64,000 bases of DNA from Aurantibacter aestuarii (lineage in GTDB: Bacteria; Bacteroidota; Bacteroidia; Flavobacteriales; Flavobacteriaceae), in contig NZ_PXOQ01000007.1 of assembly GCF_003008425.1 (NCBI RefSeq), forward strand, positions 248,001-312,000. Direction: 5' to 3'. The notes beneath the pieces are model-generated. The model was not told where the DNA came from. It worked only from the letters and a program-made list of their open reading frames with translations, and did no database searches. The position numbers and the translations under genes are program-made. Below, in pieces: positions 36,678 to 46,520 of the stretch (positions are counted from its first letter, which is position 1; every line of letters starts with the position of its first letter).

Positions 36678-37361
36678 TTAAGCAATTGCAATTGTAGCCA
36701 CACTTATTTTAATATGTTGAGCTTTAAGTAATTCATTAGCACAAGCTTCTAGAGTTGCACCTGTAGTTATAATATCGTCTACCAATAAAATATGTTTTCC
36801 TTCAAGGCTATCTAAATGTTGCGTTACAAACATTTCATTATTAAGCTGCCAACGTTCTAAACGATTTTTAAAAACCTGAGAGTTGGTAGATTTTTGTTTT
36901 AATAAAACGACATCGTTATAACTGGCATCTAAACAATCTGCTAAAGCCTTACCAAAACCTGCCACCTGATTATAACCACGTTGTTTTAATTTTGATGGAT
37001 GAAGTGGCACTGGAATTACAACATCTATATCTTTAAAAAACTCAGAATGTTTTAAGTGTTCTCCAAGCCATTCACCAAAAAAACTACTTAAACGCTCTTC
37101 TTTTTTATATTTTAATTCGTGAAGCAACTGTTGAATATGACCTTTTTTTTCAAATTTAAAAAGTGCTGCGCCGTCTACTAAGTTAACCCGTCCGTATAAC
37201 GCTTTTTTTACCAAATTATCTGAATGGTTATAGCTATTGTTTAAAATTGGTAAATGGTGTCTGCAATCTGTACAAATAACCATTTCATGATCGGACAAAG
37301 CTAAATGGCAGGACAAACAAACCTCAGGAAAAAACAGGTTAAATAAAGATTTAAAAATCAT
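36678..37361 (-). CDS. ComF-family phosphoribosyltransferase-like protein
   Basis: This 227-aa protein begins with a zinc-finger-like part (Cys15, Cys18, Cys30 and Cys33), then a phosphoribosyltransferase fold with VIPVPLHPSKLKQRGYNQ and the PRPP motif ILLVDDIITTGATL. In competent bacteria ComF helps DNA uptake. In most Bacteroidota the exact role is unproven. It may be co-transcribed with the downstream Ig-like lipoprotein gene. It is divergent from glyS. Confidence 0.92.
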   Translation of the reverse strand: MIFKSLFNLFFPEVCLSCHLALSDHEMVICTDCRHHLPILNNSYNHSDNLVKKALYGRVNLVDGAALFKFEKKGHIQQLLHELKYKKEERLSSFFGEWLGEHLKHSEFFKDIDVVIPVPLHPSKLKQRGYNQVAGFGKALADCLDASYNDVVLLKQKSTNSQVFKNRLERWQLNNEMFVTQHLDSLEGKHILLVDDIITTGATLEACANELLKAQHIKISVATIAIA

Positions 37362-37451
37362 AAGCCACCAAAAAAATTACAGATGATTAAATATACTATA
37401 AAACGGTCACTTTTTTTTATCAAACGATAAGTGTTTGTCCAATCGGTTTTC

Positions 37452-37459
37452 TATTTTTG
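37452..37459 (+). promoter_or_regulatory. -7 promoter box of glyS, predicted leaderless
   Basis: TATTTTTG fits TAnnTTTG and ends four bases before the glyS ATG at 37464. It lies inside the longer reading frame from 37431 and so decides for the shorter start. Confidence 0.55.
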
Positions 37460-37463
37460 TATT

Positions 37464-39005
37464 ATGGCAAATAACGACGATCAATTTAAAAAAGTAATCT
37501 CTCACGCTAAGGAGTATGGTTACATTTTCCAGAGTAGTGAAATTTACGATGGACTAAGTGCAGTTTACGATTATGCACAAAATGGAGTAGAATTAAAGAA
37601 GAATATTCGCGACTACTGGTGGCAAGCAATGGTGCAGCTAAACGACAATATTATTGGTTTAGACTCTGCTATTTTTATGCATCCAACCACATGGAAAGCT
37701 TCTGGACATGTCGATGCTTTTAGCGACCCGTTAATAGATAATAAAGATTCTAAAAAAAGATATAGAGCCGATGTTCTAGTTGAAGACTATTGTGCAAAAC
37801 TAGAAGCTAAAATAGATAAAGAAGTTGCTAAAGCTGAAAAACGTTTTGGTGAAGCCTTTAATAAAGCTGAATTTGTTTCTACTAACGGAAGAGTTTTAGG
37901 ATATCAAGAAAAAATTGATAGTATTTTAAAGCGATTAGGCGAATCTTTAACTAAAGAAGATTTAGCTGATGTTAAAGCTTTAATTGAAGAACTTGAAATT
38001 GCTTGTCCACTTTCTGGAAGCCGCAACTGGACTGAAGTTAAACAATTTAACTTAATGTTTGGAACTAAATTAGGTGCCAGTGCAGATAGCGCTATGGACT
38101 TATATTTAAGACCAGAAACCGCGCAAGGTATTTTTGTAAACTTTTCTAATGTTCAAAAAACCGGACGTATGAAAATTCCATTTGGAATTGCACAAACCGG
38201 TAAAGCTTTTAGAAATGAAATTGTTGCCAGACAATTTATTTTTAGAATGCGTGAGTTTGAACAAATGGAAATGCAGTTTTTTATAAAACCAGGTACACAA
38301 GCCGAATGGTATGACTACTGGAAAGAAACCCGATTAAAATGGCATAAAAGTTTAGGTTTAGGAGAAGAAAATTACCGTTTCCATGACCACGAAAAATTAG
38401 CGCATTATGCAGATGCTGCAGCCGATATTGAATTTAAATTTCCTTTTGGATTTAAAGAATTAGAAGGTATACATTCTAGAACCGATTTTGACCTTAAAGC
38501 ACATGAAGAGCATTCTGGTAAAAAACTACAGTATTTTGACCCGGAAGAAAACAAGAGTTATACCCCATATGTTTTAGAAACCTCTATCGGGTTAGACCGA
38601 ATGTTTTTAGCAGTATTTTCTGCTGCCTTAATGGATGAAGAACTAGATAACAACACTACACGTACGGTTTTAAAAATTCCAGCTGTGTTAGCACCAACAA
38701 AAGCAGCTATTTTCCCATTAGTTAAAAAAGATGGGTTACCAGAAATTGCTAAAGAAATTTTTGATGACCTAAAATGGGATTTTAATGTGATGTATGATGA
38801 GAAAGATGCGGTAGGAAAACGTTACAGACGTCAAGATGCTGCAGGAACACCATTTTGTATAACTGTAGATCATGATACTATTGAAGACCGCACGGTAACC
38901 ATTAGACATCGTGACACTATGGAACAAAAACGTGTAGCTATAAGTGAATTAAGAGCCATAATTGCTAAGGAAGTAGATGTGAAACATTGGCTTCAAAAGA
39001 TGTAA
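37464..39005 (+). CDS. glyS: Glycine--tRNA ligase (alpha2 type)
   Basis: This 513-aa class II synthetase starts at MANNDDQFKKVISHAKEYGYIF. The family hallmark SSEIYDGLSAVYDYAQNGVELK, motif 2 (RPETAQGIFVNF, FRNEIVARQFIFRMREFEQME) and motif 3 (ETSIGLDRMFLAVF) are all present. An anticodon-binding domain lies at the C-terminus (KAAIFPLVKKDGLPEIA). It charges tRNA-Gly as a homodimer. The upstream frame (MFVQSVFYFCI) was rejected because the promoter box lies in it. A strong terminator follows. Confidence 0.97.
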   Translation: MANNDDQFKKVISHAKEYGYIFQSSEIYDGLSAVYDYAQNGVELKKNIRDYWWQAMVQLNDNIIGLDSAIFMHPTTWKASGHVDAFSDPLIDNKDSKKRYRADVLVEDYCAKLEAKIDKEVAKAEKRFGEAFNKAEFVSTNGRVLGYQEKIDSILKRLGESLTKEDLADVKALIEELEIACPLSGSRNWTEVKQFNLMFGTKLGASADSAMDLYLRPETAQGIFVNFSNVQKTGRMKIPFGIAQTGKAFRNEIVARQFIFRMREFEQMEMQFFIKPGTQAEWYDYWKETRLKWHKSLGLGEENYRFHDHEKLAHYADAAADIEFKFPFGFKELEGIHSRTDFDLKAHEEHSGKKLQYFDPEENKSYTPYVLETSIGLDRMFLAVFSAALMDEELDNNTTRTVLKIPAVLAPTKAAIFPLVKKDGLPEIAKEIFDDLKWDFNVMYDEKDAVGKRYRRQDAAGTPFCITVDHDTIEDRTVTIRHRDTMEQKRVAISELRAIIAKEVDVKHWLQKM

Positions 39006-39048
39006 GTTTTTTAACTTACTAGCTTGATTATTTGAATATTCATTAACT

Positions 39049-39087
39049 AAAAACTCCCAATTCTGAAGTTCAGAATTGGGAGTTTTT
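39049..39087. terminator. Strong intrinsic terminator of glyS
   Basis: A perfect 18-base stem, AAAAACTCCCAATTCTGA against TCAGAATTGGGAGTTTTT, with a 3-base loop. It can serve both glyS and the convergent gene at 39140. Confidence 0.9.
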
Positions 39088-39139
39088 AATAACTTAGGAT
39101 TTTAAATATTTTAAAGTTCTGTTAAAGTGTTTAAAATAA

Positions 39140-39931
39140 TTAACTAAACGTAAACTCTGTACAAGTTTTTGAATACGCATTTTGTATAACCAATTGCACA
39201 GCGTCTTTAGCTTCGGCTGCTTTACCTATAAAGGTTTTACCGCTATAAACATCACCATTTAATTTCCAGATAAATGTTTTATCGTTATCGCCTCTATTTA
39301 TTATAGCACGTTCGCCACCAGAAGTTCCTATTCTAAATGATTGAAACTCTCTCTTATACTTAATTCCTGCTGGATAATAGGTTTCTGAATTGAAATAAGC
39401 ATTTCCGTTAGAAAATAAATAGCTCACACAGTTTCCAACTTCACTTTGTTCTGAAATTTTAACAGTGTTTAACTGGATAATTTTCCAATCGCCCATAAAT
39501 TTAGTGGCAATCATATTAATTAAAACAGTTCCTTTTTCGGTAATTTTATCGTCAATCATAGATTGAAAGTTTACTACTGCAGAAATAGTACCTGCTTTAT
39601 CTTTTTGAGACTCGTAAACCACTTTGTCAATAATCATTTTAAAATTGTAATTATTGTCTTTAGATTTTTCTGTAAACTCTTCTGTTATTGTCGATAAGTT
39701 TTTAGTTTCTCTAGACACAAAGCCTGCCAAACCAATAAAGGTTGAATTATCCTCAAATTTTTCATGTAGTAATGATGTAATATTTACAACTGAACTTTCA
39801 TCGGTTAAATTATTTGAATAATTTACATAAGAAGTTAACAATTGATTTACAGGTGTTTTTTGGGCAAAAGAAAAGCCTATATTTAAGCAAACAAGGCAGA
39901 TGGTTAGTTTTAATACAGTAGATTTTTTCAT
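39140..39931 (-). CDS. Exported protein of unknown function, possible NTF2-like N-terminal half
   Basis: This 263-aa protein has a signal peptide (MKKSTVLKLTICLVCLNIGFSFAQ). The region 30-160 has the helix-then-strand order of an NTF2/SnoaL-like fold (ISAVVNFQSMID, GTVLINMIATKFMGDWKIIQLNT). The C-terminal 100 residues hold short beta segments (GNAYFNSETYYPAG, RAIINRGDNDKTFIWKLN). I do not recognise the family with certainty. It is a single-gene unit, 77 bases from the large outer-membrane protein gene. Confidence 0.8.
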   Translation of the reverse strand: MKKSTVLKLTICLVCLNIGFSFAQKTPVNQLLTSYVNYSNNLTDESSVVNITSLLHEKFEDNSTFIGLAGFVSRETKNLSTITEEFTEKSKDNNYNFKMIIDKVVYESQKDKAGTISAVVNFQSMIDDKITEKGTVLINMIATKFMGDWKIIQLNTVKISEQSEVGNCVSYLFSNGNAYFNSETYYPAGIKYKREFQSFRIGTSGGERAIINRGDNDKTFIWKLNGDVYSGKTFIGKAAEAKDAVQLVIQNAYSKTCTEFTFS

Positions 39932-40008
39932 GTTCTAAAAGTTGGGATTTAAAATTTTCCACAATATATAAAAAACTAAAAGAGTAGTTAAGTAAAAAAT
40001 CGTATAAG

Positions 40009-43000
40009 TTAAAAATAAGCTTTTAGCTGTATATTTCCTGTGTGTATTGTATTACTAGTTTCGGTTTTTCGTCCAAAGTAACTTAAATTAAGGTCTAAGT
40101 ACTTGGTTAGCTTTTTTTGGGCTATTAAATTCCATGTCAGGTTTTTACCGGGTTGTAAACCTTCTAGCAATTGGTAACCTACTGGAGAATTACTATCACC
40201 TTCGAAGGTGTTGTTTATAAAGTTTAACTCGCCGTTTATAGAACCTTTAGTAACATCTTTTCCTGTTAAGCCAAAAGAAACGCCATACTTGTGTTGCTTT
40301 AAGGTTTCTAAATTTCCAATACTGTTTTCTTTACTTAAAAACTGATAAAACAAATCAAAATGTGTATTAGCTCCAACCAAATATGATATTTTTGGAAATA
40401 CCGCCTGACTGTCTATATTAAAATCTTTACTGCTAAAATTTTCACTACTACTAGTCGTATTAGCTAAGGTGTTCTCTAAAGTAAACAACCAACTTTCTTG
40501 AAATTTATGAGAAAAATTTACCTGATGACTTTCTAATTCACTTTCTATTTTACCAAAGCTTAAAGTATTTGTCGCTTTGTTAGATTGGTACGTATAACTT
40601 GTTGTATATTTTTGTTTTCCACGGTTATAAAAAATAGTGTTTCTAAAACTTAATTGAAGACCAAGAGGATCTTCTCCACCAGTATCAAAAGGATTTAAGC
40701 TAAAGTTATTTCCTACTTTTCGTGTTTTTCTATCGACCAGATAACTGGATTGATTATAAAAGTGTGATAAAAATTTCTTTGTAGCACTTTCAGAATTTAT
40801 CCAATCTAAAGGGTTTAAGGTTAGTGTTTGACTTAGCCTATTTTGATGCGTTTTTATAAAAACCTGATTTGGTAAAAGTACTCTAATATATGTACCCTGA
40901 TCTTGAAACTGAGCAACTTCAAACTCTTCTAATTCCTGAATCCCATTATTATTATAATCTATCCATATATAGACTCCTTGTCCTGGATCTACTTCAACAT
41001 AAGTAAAATCTTGCTGTGGTAAAGAACCCGAATTGGTTTCAAAAATTGTATTGCTCTGCACAAAATTTTTAAATAATTTCTGGTTATACTGTAACCTAGA
41101 GTTTAAAGAGGTCTCTGTTTTAATTTCTGGATTTGTAAAGCTTAGAGTTCTATAATTTACAAATAAGCCCAAATTGGTTCTATCGTTTTGAATTAATTTA
41201 GAGTTTAAATAATACGTGTTAGAGGAATTTACACGATCTAACTTAAAATTGGTAATACTATCATTTACGCGATATTTGTAACCAAGTTGTGCAAACACCT
41301 TGGTACTATCTCCAACACCAGTATAAGCTTCATAGGCTACAAAACGTTGAGTTAAAGCGGTAAATTGACCATCATTTTTACGTCTTTTTTTGTTTTCTTC
41401 TGAAGAAAAACGTGCACCTAACCATAATTTATTTAAGTCATATATTGCATTGTTGTAGGTTCTAAAAAAAGAAGATTCGGCATTAATTTCATTAGTATTT
41501 AATAAGCTGTTGTTGGTACTTATAGCTAATTTATCTAATTTATAACTAGCATTAATATTATGTTTTGTTCCGGTAAACGCTTCCTTGTAATTTAAATAAT
41601 CAAAACTATAATTTACAAAACCTTTTTTAAAATTTAATGCTTCTAAGCCTAGAGTAAATAAGGTTTGGTTTCCAAGGTTTATAGTTGGATTTAAGGTTTC
41701 TACATCAAGATTCCAATCTCTATTAAATTCTGCACGATATAACCGTTGTATTGTTTTGAAATTTTGCTCTATAATATCCAGATCTGCAATAGCATTTATG
41801 GTCCACAAACTATCATTTTTAACAATAGCGCGCTTAATTCTTAACTTTCCTGCTGCACCGTTATTATTCTCATCATCAAGATCAGAAAATAAATTTAAAT
41901 CGTTTTTGCTAACTGCAAGTTCAAATTGTGCTTCGGTTTTATTATTTGGCCTATACAATCCGTTAACAATACCTATTTGTAGTTTTGTCGGTGCTACTAA
42001 TTGTACAATAGGCTCAAATTCACCTTGAGGGACACCTCCAACAGGTGGAACATATTCATAAATATTTGTGATAGCATTAGTATTGGCAAGAACATAATTT
42101 CCATTGCCGTCTCCAACATTAGTAAATCGTACACTAAATAATTCATCATCAGGATTATTTGAAAAAATATAGATAATTTCTGTACCTACTACTTCTTTTC
42201 TGTATAAAATTCGATTTTCATTAAACGTTTCTGCTACTTCAGAATTTGCTACCATTAATGACCTGTCGTCTCCTGCGTTAGATAATACCTCGACCTGCTC
42301 TTCATTTAAATTTTGCTGTAAAGGATTATTTTTTGAGTCATTTTCTGAATATACAGAAGCATTTATGGTTAGTTTTTCTGTTTTATATGCGCCACCACCA
42401 TAAGCAACAATCCTAGAATAATTTCGTTCGCTAAACTGAAAATCTACTGTTATTCTCATTTCAGAAGTAATAGGATAAGTTGAATTGAAAATAATTTCTC
42501 CAGCATTGTAATCTATAATATAGTCTTCACTTTCTCCTCGTTTTAAAGCTATACCATTAACATAAACCGTTTCACTACCAGAAACTATAAGCACAAATAG
42601 TTCTCCATTATTACCCTGAAGTTTATATGGACCTTGATTTCCTTCTTCTCCAGTTATCTGAAATGACGAAAACTGTCCTCTAACTAAAGCACCAGCACCA
42701 AACACATTAGTACTAGTTTCTTCATTTCCCAAATCGGCAGAAACCAGTAAACCTTGAACACGTTTAGTAAATTTTGAAAAATACGAGGTATCATTTATTA
42801 AATCAATATCTCCAGCTCTAACAGCCCATTTATCGCTGTATAATTCTATAAAAACCTGATCAAATTCATCTAAACGCTGAGAATAACCACTTTCCTGTAA
42901 TGGAGCATTAGCATCTTGTATACTTGCTCTTAATGATACCTTTTCGCTAAGTTTCCCTGTAATTTGAAGGTCCAATTCACTATTTAAAACCGAGTTTTGA

Positions 43001-43443
43001 TTATTTCCAACAGTAACTCCACGAGCTATACTCCCAGAAGTTGTTAATCCGTCAAAAGGTCTAAATTCGGTTTGTTGGTTAGGTTGCCTTAATTGATATA
43101 ATTTTTGCTGATTAGTATTAGCTTCTACAATTAAATTTTTATCTAAGCCTTTATAGATTCGTGTTAAGAACTCTGGATACTTTTTATATGTAATAACTAA
43201 GGAATCTTCTTCAATTGGAGCTATAAATTTTAAGCGGCCTGTTTCGGGGTTTAAAACATAAAAGGTTGAGTCTAGAACTTGACCTGTTTTAGTTTCTACT
43301 TTAAACCCGTTTGCTCTTATACTAAAGGGCTCAATTTGAACACTATCTGCAACTTTTATTATTTTTTTACCCACTAAAGTTCCATTTTGCGAAAACACAA
43401 AACCAGAAAAAAATAAAAGGCTAATTAATAAAAGTTGTTTCAT
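40009..43443 (-). CDS. Large predicted outer-membrane protein, SprA-like segments
   Basis: This 1144-aa protein has a signal peptide (MKQLLLISLLFFSGFVFSQ) and ends in LKAYF, with a terminal Phe typical of outer-membrane beta-barrels. The region 120-360 contains GITTSGSIARGVTVGNNQN-like and LSLRASIQD-like beta segments and the hairpin VYVNGIALKRGESEDYIIDY. The latter resembles repeats in the T9SS translocon protein SprA. The C-terminal 600 residues are rich in alternating amphipathic strands (YNQKLFKNFVQSNTIFETN, YGVSFGLTGKD), as expected for a barrel. The exact family is unknown. It is a single-gene unit. Confidence 0.78.
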   Translation of the reverse strand: MKQLLLISLLFFSGFVFSQNGTLVGKKIIKVADSVQIEPFSIRANGFKVETKTGQVLDSTFYVLNPETGRLKFIAPIEEDSLVITYKKYPEFLTRIYKGLDKNLIVEANTNQQKLYQLRQPNQQTEFRPFDGLTTSGSIARGVTVGNNQNSVLNSELDLQITGKLSEKVSLRASIQDANAPLQESGYSQRLDEFDQVFIELYSDKWAVRAGDIDLINDTSYFSKFTKRVQGLLVSADLGNEETSTNVFGAGALVRGQFSSFQITGEEGNQGPYKLQGNNGELFVLIVSGSETVYVNGIALKRGESEDYIIDYNAGEIIFNSTYPITSEMRITVDFQFSERNYSRIVAYGGGAYKTEKLTINASVYSENDSKNNPLQQNLNEEQVEVLSNAGDDRSLMVANSEVAETFNENRILYRKEVVGTEIIYIFSNNPDDELFSVRFTNVGDGNGNYVLANTNAITNIYEYVPPVGGVPQGEFEPIVQLVAPTKLQIGIVNGLYRPNNKTEAQFELAVSKNDLNLFSDLDDENNNGAAGKLRIKRAIVKNDSLWTINAIADLDIIEQNFKTIQRLYRAEFNRDWNLDVETLNPTINLGNQTLFTLGLEALNFKKGFVNYSFDYLNYKEAFTGTKHNINASYKLDKLAISTNNSLLNTNEINAESSFFRTYNNAIYDLNKLWLGARFSSEENKKRRKNDGQFTALTQRFVAYEAYTGVGDSTKVFAQLGYKYRVNDSITNFKLDRVNSSNTYYLNSKLIQNDRTNLGLFVNYRTLSFTNPEIKTETSLNSRLQYNQKLFKNFVQSNTIFETNSGSLPQQDFTYVEVDPGQGVYIWIDYNNNGIQELEEFEVAQFQDQGTYIRVLLPNQVFIKTHQNRLSQTLTLNPLDWINSESATKKFLSHFYNQSSYLVDRKTRKVGNNFSLNPFDTGGEDPLGLQLSFRNTIFYNRGKQKYTTSYTYQSNKATNTLSFGKIESELESHQVNFSHKFQESWLFTLENTLANTTSSSENFSSKDFNIDSQAVFPKISYLVGANTHFDLFYQFLSKENSIGNLETLKQHKYGVSFGLTGKDVTKGSINGELNFINNTFEGDSNSPVGYQLLEGLQPGKNLTWNLIAQKKLTKYLDLNLSYFGRKTETSNTIHTGNIQLKAYF

Positions 43444-43597
43444 TGATAAGTAAACTGATTTACTGCAGTTTTATTTCAAAAAAATGATGCTTTAATAGTG
43501 TAAAAGTAAAGCATTATTTACTTTAGCTAAAAATAGTATATAATTACTTAATCTATTTACGTCCAATTTTAAGATTAGGTTTTTAATAATTAATTAG

Positions 43598-44356
43598 ATG
43601 AAGATAATTTCTTATAATGTTAATGGTATAAGAGCTGCTTTAAATAAAGGATTTATAGATTGGCTGAAGGCTGCTAATCCAGATGTGATTTGTTTACAAG
43701 AAATTAAAGCTAACAAAGAACAGTTAGATCTGAGTGTGTTTGAAGATGCTGGTTATAATTACCATTACTGGTTTAGTGCTCAAAAAAAGGGCTATAGCGG
43801 CGTTGCCATTTTAAGTAAAATCGAGCCAAACCATGTAGAATATGGTACAGGAATAGAAAGTATGGATTATGAAGGCAGAACCATTCGTGCCGATTTTGAT
43901 ACCTGTTCTGTTATGAGTCTTTATCTTCCTAGTGGTACAAATATTGAGCGTTTAGGGCATAAATATGAATTTATGGCACTGTTTCAAAACTATATTTCCA
44001 ATCTGGTGTTAGAATATCCAAATCTGGTAATTTGTGGCGATTACAATATTTGTCATAATGAAATAGATATACATAATCCAAAAATAAAAGTCTCTGGTTT
44101 TTTACCCGAAGAGCGCCAGTGGTTAGGTGAATTTATAGACAGTGGTTTTATAGACACGTTTCGTTATTTAAATCCAGACAAAACCGAATACAGCTGGTGG
44201 AGTTACCGCGCAAATGCCAGAGCTAACAATAAAGGTTGGCGATTAGATTACGCTATGGCTTCCAAAAGCTTAGAACCTAAATTACAACGCGCTTTAATTT
44301 TAACCGAAGCCAAACATAGTGACCATTGTCCAATTGTTTTAGAACTAAATGATTAA
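43598..44356 (+). CDS. xth: Exodeoxyribonuclease III
   Basis: This 252-aa protein fits the Xth/ExoA family: MKIISYNVNGIRAA, CLQEIKA (metal Glu), CGDYNICHNEIDIHNPK, WRLDYAMAS and the SDHCPIVLEL ending with the catalytic His. It is an AP endonuclease and 3'-5' exonuclease in base excision repair. An OmpA-family gene follows 18 bases later in the same direction. Confidence 0.96.
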   Translation: MKIISYNVNGIRAALNKGFIDWLKAANPDVICLQEIKANKEQLDLSVFEDAGYNYHYWFSAQKKGYSGVAILSKIEPNHVEYGTGIESMDYEGRTIRADFDTCSVMSLYLPSGTNIERLGHKYEFMALFQNYISNLVLEYPNLVICGDYNICHNEIDIHNPKIKVSGFLPEERQWLGEFIDSGFIDTFRYLNPDKTEYSWWSYRANARANNKGWRLDYAMASKSLEPKLQRALILTEAKHSDHCPIVLELND

Positions 44357-44374
44357 CTAACAAAATGATATGAA

Positions 44375-45334
44375 ATGAAAACAAATTTTATAACCCTACT
44401 TTTAACTACTATTTTAATAAGTTCTTGTGTATCTCCTAAAGTCTACAAAGATTTGGAAAACAAATATGCAGATCTTAAAAAACAAAACACCGAATTAAGT
44501 GATGAGCTTGAAGCTCTTAGAAATCAATCTAACACGACTAATTCAGAATACGAAGCGTTAAAAAGCGAATATGAAGATGTTGTGGACACTAGAGATAAAT
44601 TAGCTTCAGAATTGGCGGCTGCTCGCATTAATTATAACAACCTTAAAAGTTCTTATGACGCGTTAGAGTCAAACAGTTCTTCTGCCATAGAAGCAAATAC
44701 CAAAAAGAATAAAGAATTATTAGCAAAACTTGAAGCTAAGGAAAATGCTTTAGCTAGTGAAAGTAATCGTTTAGAAACACTAAAAAAAGAATTAGAGGAA
44801 CGCTCTAAACGTGTAGAAGAATTAGAAGCCGTTATTGCTGCAAAAGATAAAGCGATGACCGATTTAAAAAATTCTATCTCTAGTGCTTTAACCGATTTTG
44901 AAGGAAAAGGCTTAACAGTAGAACAACGAAACGGTAAAGTTTATGTGTCCATGGAAAATAAACTTTTGTTTAGTTCTGGAAGCTGGGCTGTTGGAACTGA
45001 AGGTAAAAAAGCGGTGAAGCAGTTAGGAGAAGTATTAGCTAAAAATCCAGAAATTTCTATTTTAATTGAAGGTCATACGGATAACGATCCGTTTACTGGA
45101 ACAGGTCAAGTTAGTGGAAACTGGGACTTATCGACTAAAAGAGCAACAGCAATTGTAAACATTTTAGAAGAAAACAAAGCCATTAATAAAGGGAATTTAA
45201 CCGCTGCCGGTCGTGGTGAATATGCGCCAATTGCATCTAACGACACCAATGAAGGCAAAGCTAAAAACAGACGTATAGAAGTTATTTTAACCCCTAAATT
45301 AGATGAACTTTCTAAGCTTTTAGGAGGAAAATAG
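44375..45334 (+). CDS. OmpA-family lipoprotein with coiled coil
   Basis: This 319-aa protein has a lipobox (TILISSCVSPK), a long coiled coil from about 25 to 170, and a C-terminal OmpA domain (LLFSSGSWAVGTEGKKAVKQL, ILIEGHTDNDPF, LSTKRATAIVNIL, NRRIEVILTP). OmpA domains bind peptidoglycan, so it likely links the outer membrane to the cell wall. It follows the xth gene by 18 bases and is followed by a strong terminator. Confidence 0.93.
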   Translation: MKTNFITLLLTTILISSCVSPKVYKDLENKYADLKKQNTELSDELEALRNQSNTTNSEYEALKSEYEDVVDTRDKLASELAAARINYNNLKSSYDALESNSSSAIEANTKKNKELLAKLEAKENALASESNRLETLKKELEERSKRVEELEAVIAAKDKAMTDLKNSISSALTDFEGKGLTVEQRNGKVYVSMENKLLFSSGSWAVGTEGKKAVKQLGEVLAKNPEISILIEGHTDNDPFTGTGQVSGNWDLSTKRATAIVNILEENKAINKGNLTAAGRGEYAPIASNDTNEGKAKNRRIEVILTPKLDELSKLLGGK

Positions 45335-45356
45335 AATTCTCATTAACAAACATTTA

Positions 45357-45391
45357 AGCCTTTCAGATGCATTTATCTGAAAGGCTTTTTT
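45357..45391 (+). terminator. Intrinsic terminator of the OmpA-family lipoprotein gene
   Basis: AGCCTTTCAGAT pairs with ATCTGAAAGGCT around a 6-base loop, then a T-run. It lies before the aldo/keto reductase start at 45421 and rules out the longer frame from 45367. Confidence 0.9.
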
Positions 45392-45420
45392 ATATTTACT
45401 TCAAACAACAGACCATACAT

Positions 45421-46455
45421 ATGAAATATACAACACTAGGCAAAACAGATATAAAAGTAAGTAAGATATGCTTAGGAACTATGACCTTTGGTAATCAGAA
45501 TACCGAAAAAGAAGGTCATGACCAATTAAATTATGCTGTAAGTAAAGGCGTTAATTTTATAGACACTGCAGAGTTATATCCTGTTCCTGCCGAAGCTAAA
45601 ACGCAGGGACGAACCAGTGAAATAGTGGGTACTTGGTTAAAACATCAAAAAAGAGAAGATTTAGTCATCGCGTCTAAAATTGCGGGAACTGGAGACTATA
45701 CCGCTCACATTAGAACCACTGGTTTTAGTAAAGACGCATTGCATGAAGCCGTAAATAGTGAGTTAGAGCGATTGCAGACTGATTATATTGATTTATATCA
45801 ATTACATTGGCCAGAACGTGAAACAAACACTTTTGGGACAAGAGATTATGTTCATAACCCAAATGACCAATGGGAAGAAAATTTTCAAGATGTTTTAGAA
45901 ACCCTAACCGAAATTAAAAAGTCTGGAAAAATCCGAACTTTTGGATTAAGTAATGAAAAAGCTTGGGGTGCCATGCGTTTTATTGAAGCATCCAATAAAA
46001 ATGACTTAATTAGACCTGTTAGCGTTCAAAATGCCTACAACTTATTAAACCGTGTTTATGAAGGTGATATGGCAGAAGTATCTCATAGGGAACACATGGG
46101 CTTATTAGCTTATTCGCCTATGGCATTTGGTGTATTATCAGGAAAATACATTAAAAATGAAGCAGCAGACAATGCCAGACTGAAACTGTTTCCAAGATTT
46201 GCGCGCTACAGTAGCGAACAGTCTACAGAAGCTACCAAACTTTATTTAGCTTTAGCCGAAAAGCACAATTTAACTTTAGCTGAAATGTCTTTAGCTTTTG
46301 TAAATCAACGATCATTCGTAACTTCTAATATTATTGGAGCCACAAATTTGGAGCAGCTTAAAGAGAATGTTTCGAGTATAAATATCACTTTATCAAATGA
46401 TCTTTTGGAAAGTATTAACGCTATCCATGCTGCCATACCAAATCCTGCGCCATAA
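45421..46455 (+). CDS. Aldo/keto reductase (Tas-like)
   Basis: This is a 344-aa protein from MKYTTLGKTDIKVSKICLGTMTFG. The catalytic tetrad is visible as Asp and Tyr in FIDTAELYP, Lys in VIASKIAG and His in LYQLHWPE. The NADP-binding end (IIGATNLEQLKENV) is present. The insertion PVPAEAKTQGRTSEIVGTWL is typical of Tas and related proteins. The substrate is unknown. A terminator lies on each side. Confidence 0.94.
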   Translation: MKYTTLGKTDIKVSKICLGTMTFGNQNTEKEGHDQLNYAVSKGVNFIDTAELYPVPAEAKTQGRTSEIVGTWLKHQKREDLVIASKIAGTGDYTAHIRTTGFSKDALHEAVNSELERLQTDYIDLYQLHWPERETNTFGTRDYVHNPNDQWEENFQDVLETLTEIKKSGKIRTFGLSNEKAWGAMRFIEASNKNDLIRPVSVQNAYNLLNRVYEGDMAEVSHREHMGLLAYSPMAFGVLSGKYIKNEAADNARLKLFPRFARYSSEQSTEATKLYLALAEKHNLTLAEMSLAFVNQRSFVTSNIIGATNLEQLKENVSSINITLSNDLLESINAIHAAIPNPAP

Positions 46456-46477
46456 TCCGTACTAAAATATATTATTA

Positions 46478-46515
46478 TTAAAGCTCAAAAGACTATTTTT
46501 GAGCTTTAATTTTTT
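46478..46515 (+). terminator. Intrinsic terminator of the aldo/keto reductase gene
   Basis: TTAAAGCTCAAAA pairs with TTTTTGAGCTTTAA around a short loop, then a T-run. It ends only about five bases before the next ATG (46521). Confidence 0.8.
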
Positions 46516-46520
46516 ATAAA

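Noticed and set aside
37431-37463. Longer glyS start (MFVQSVFYFCI...)
   Set aside because: The -7 promoter box at 37452-37459 lies inside this extension, and the family N-terminus fits MANNDDQFKKV.
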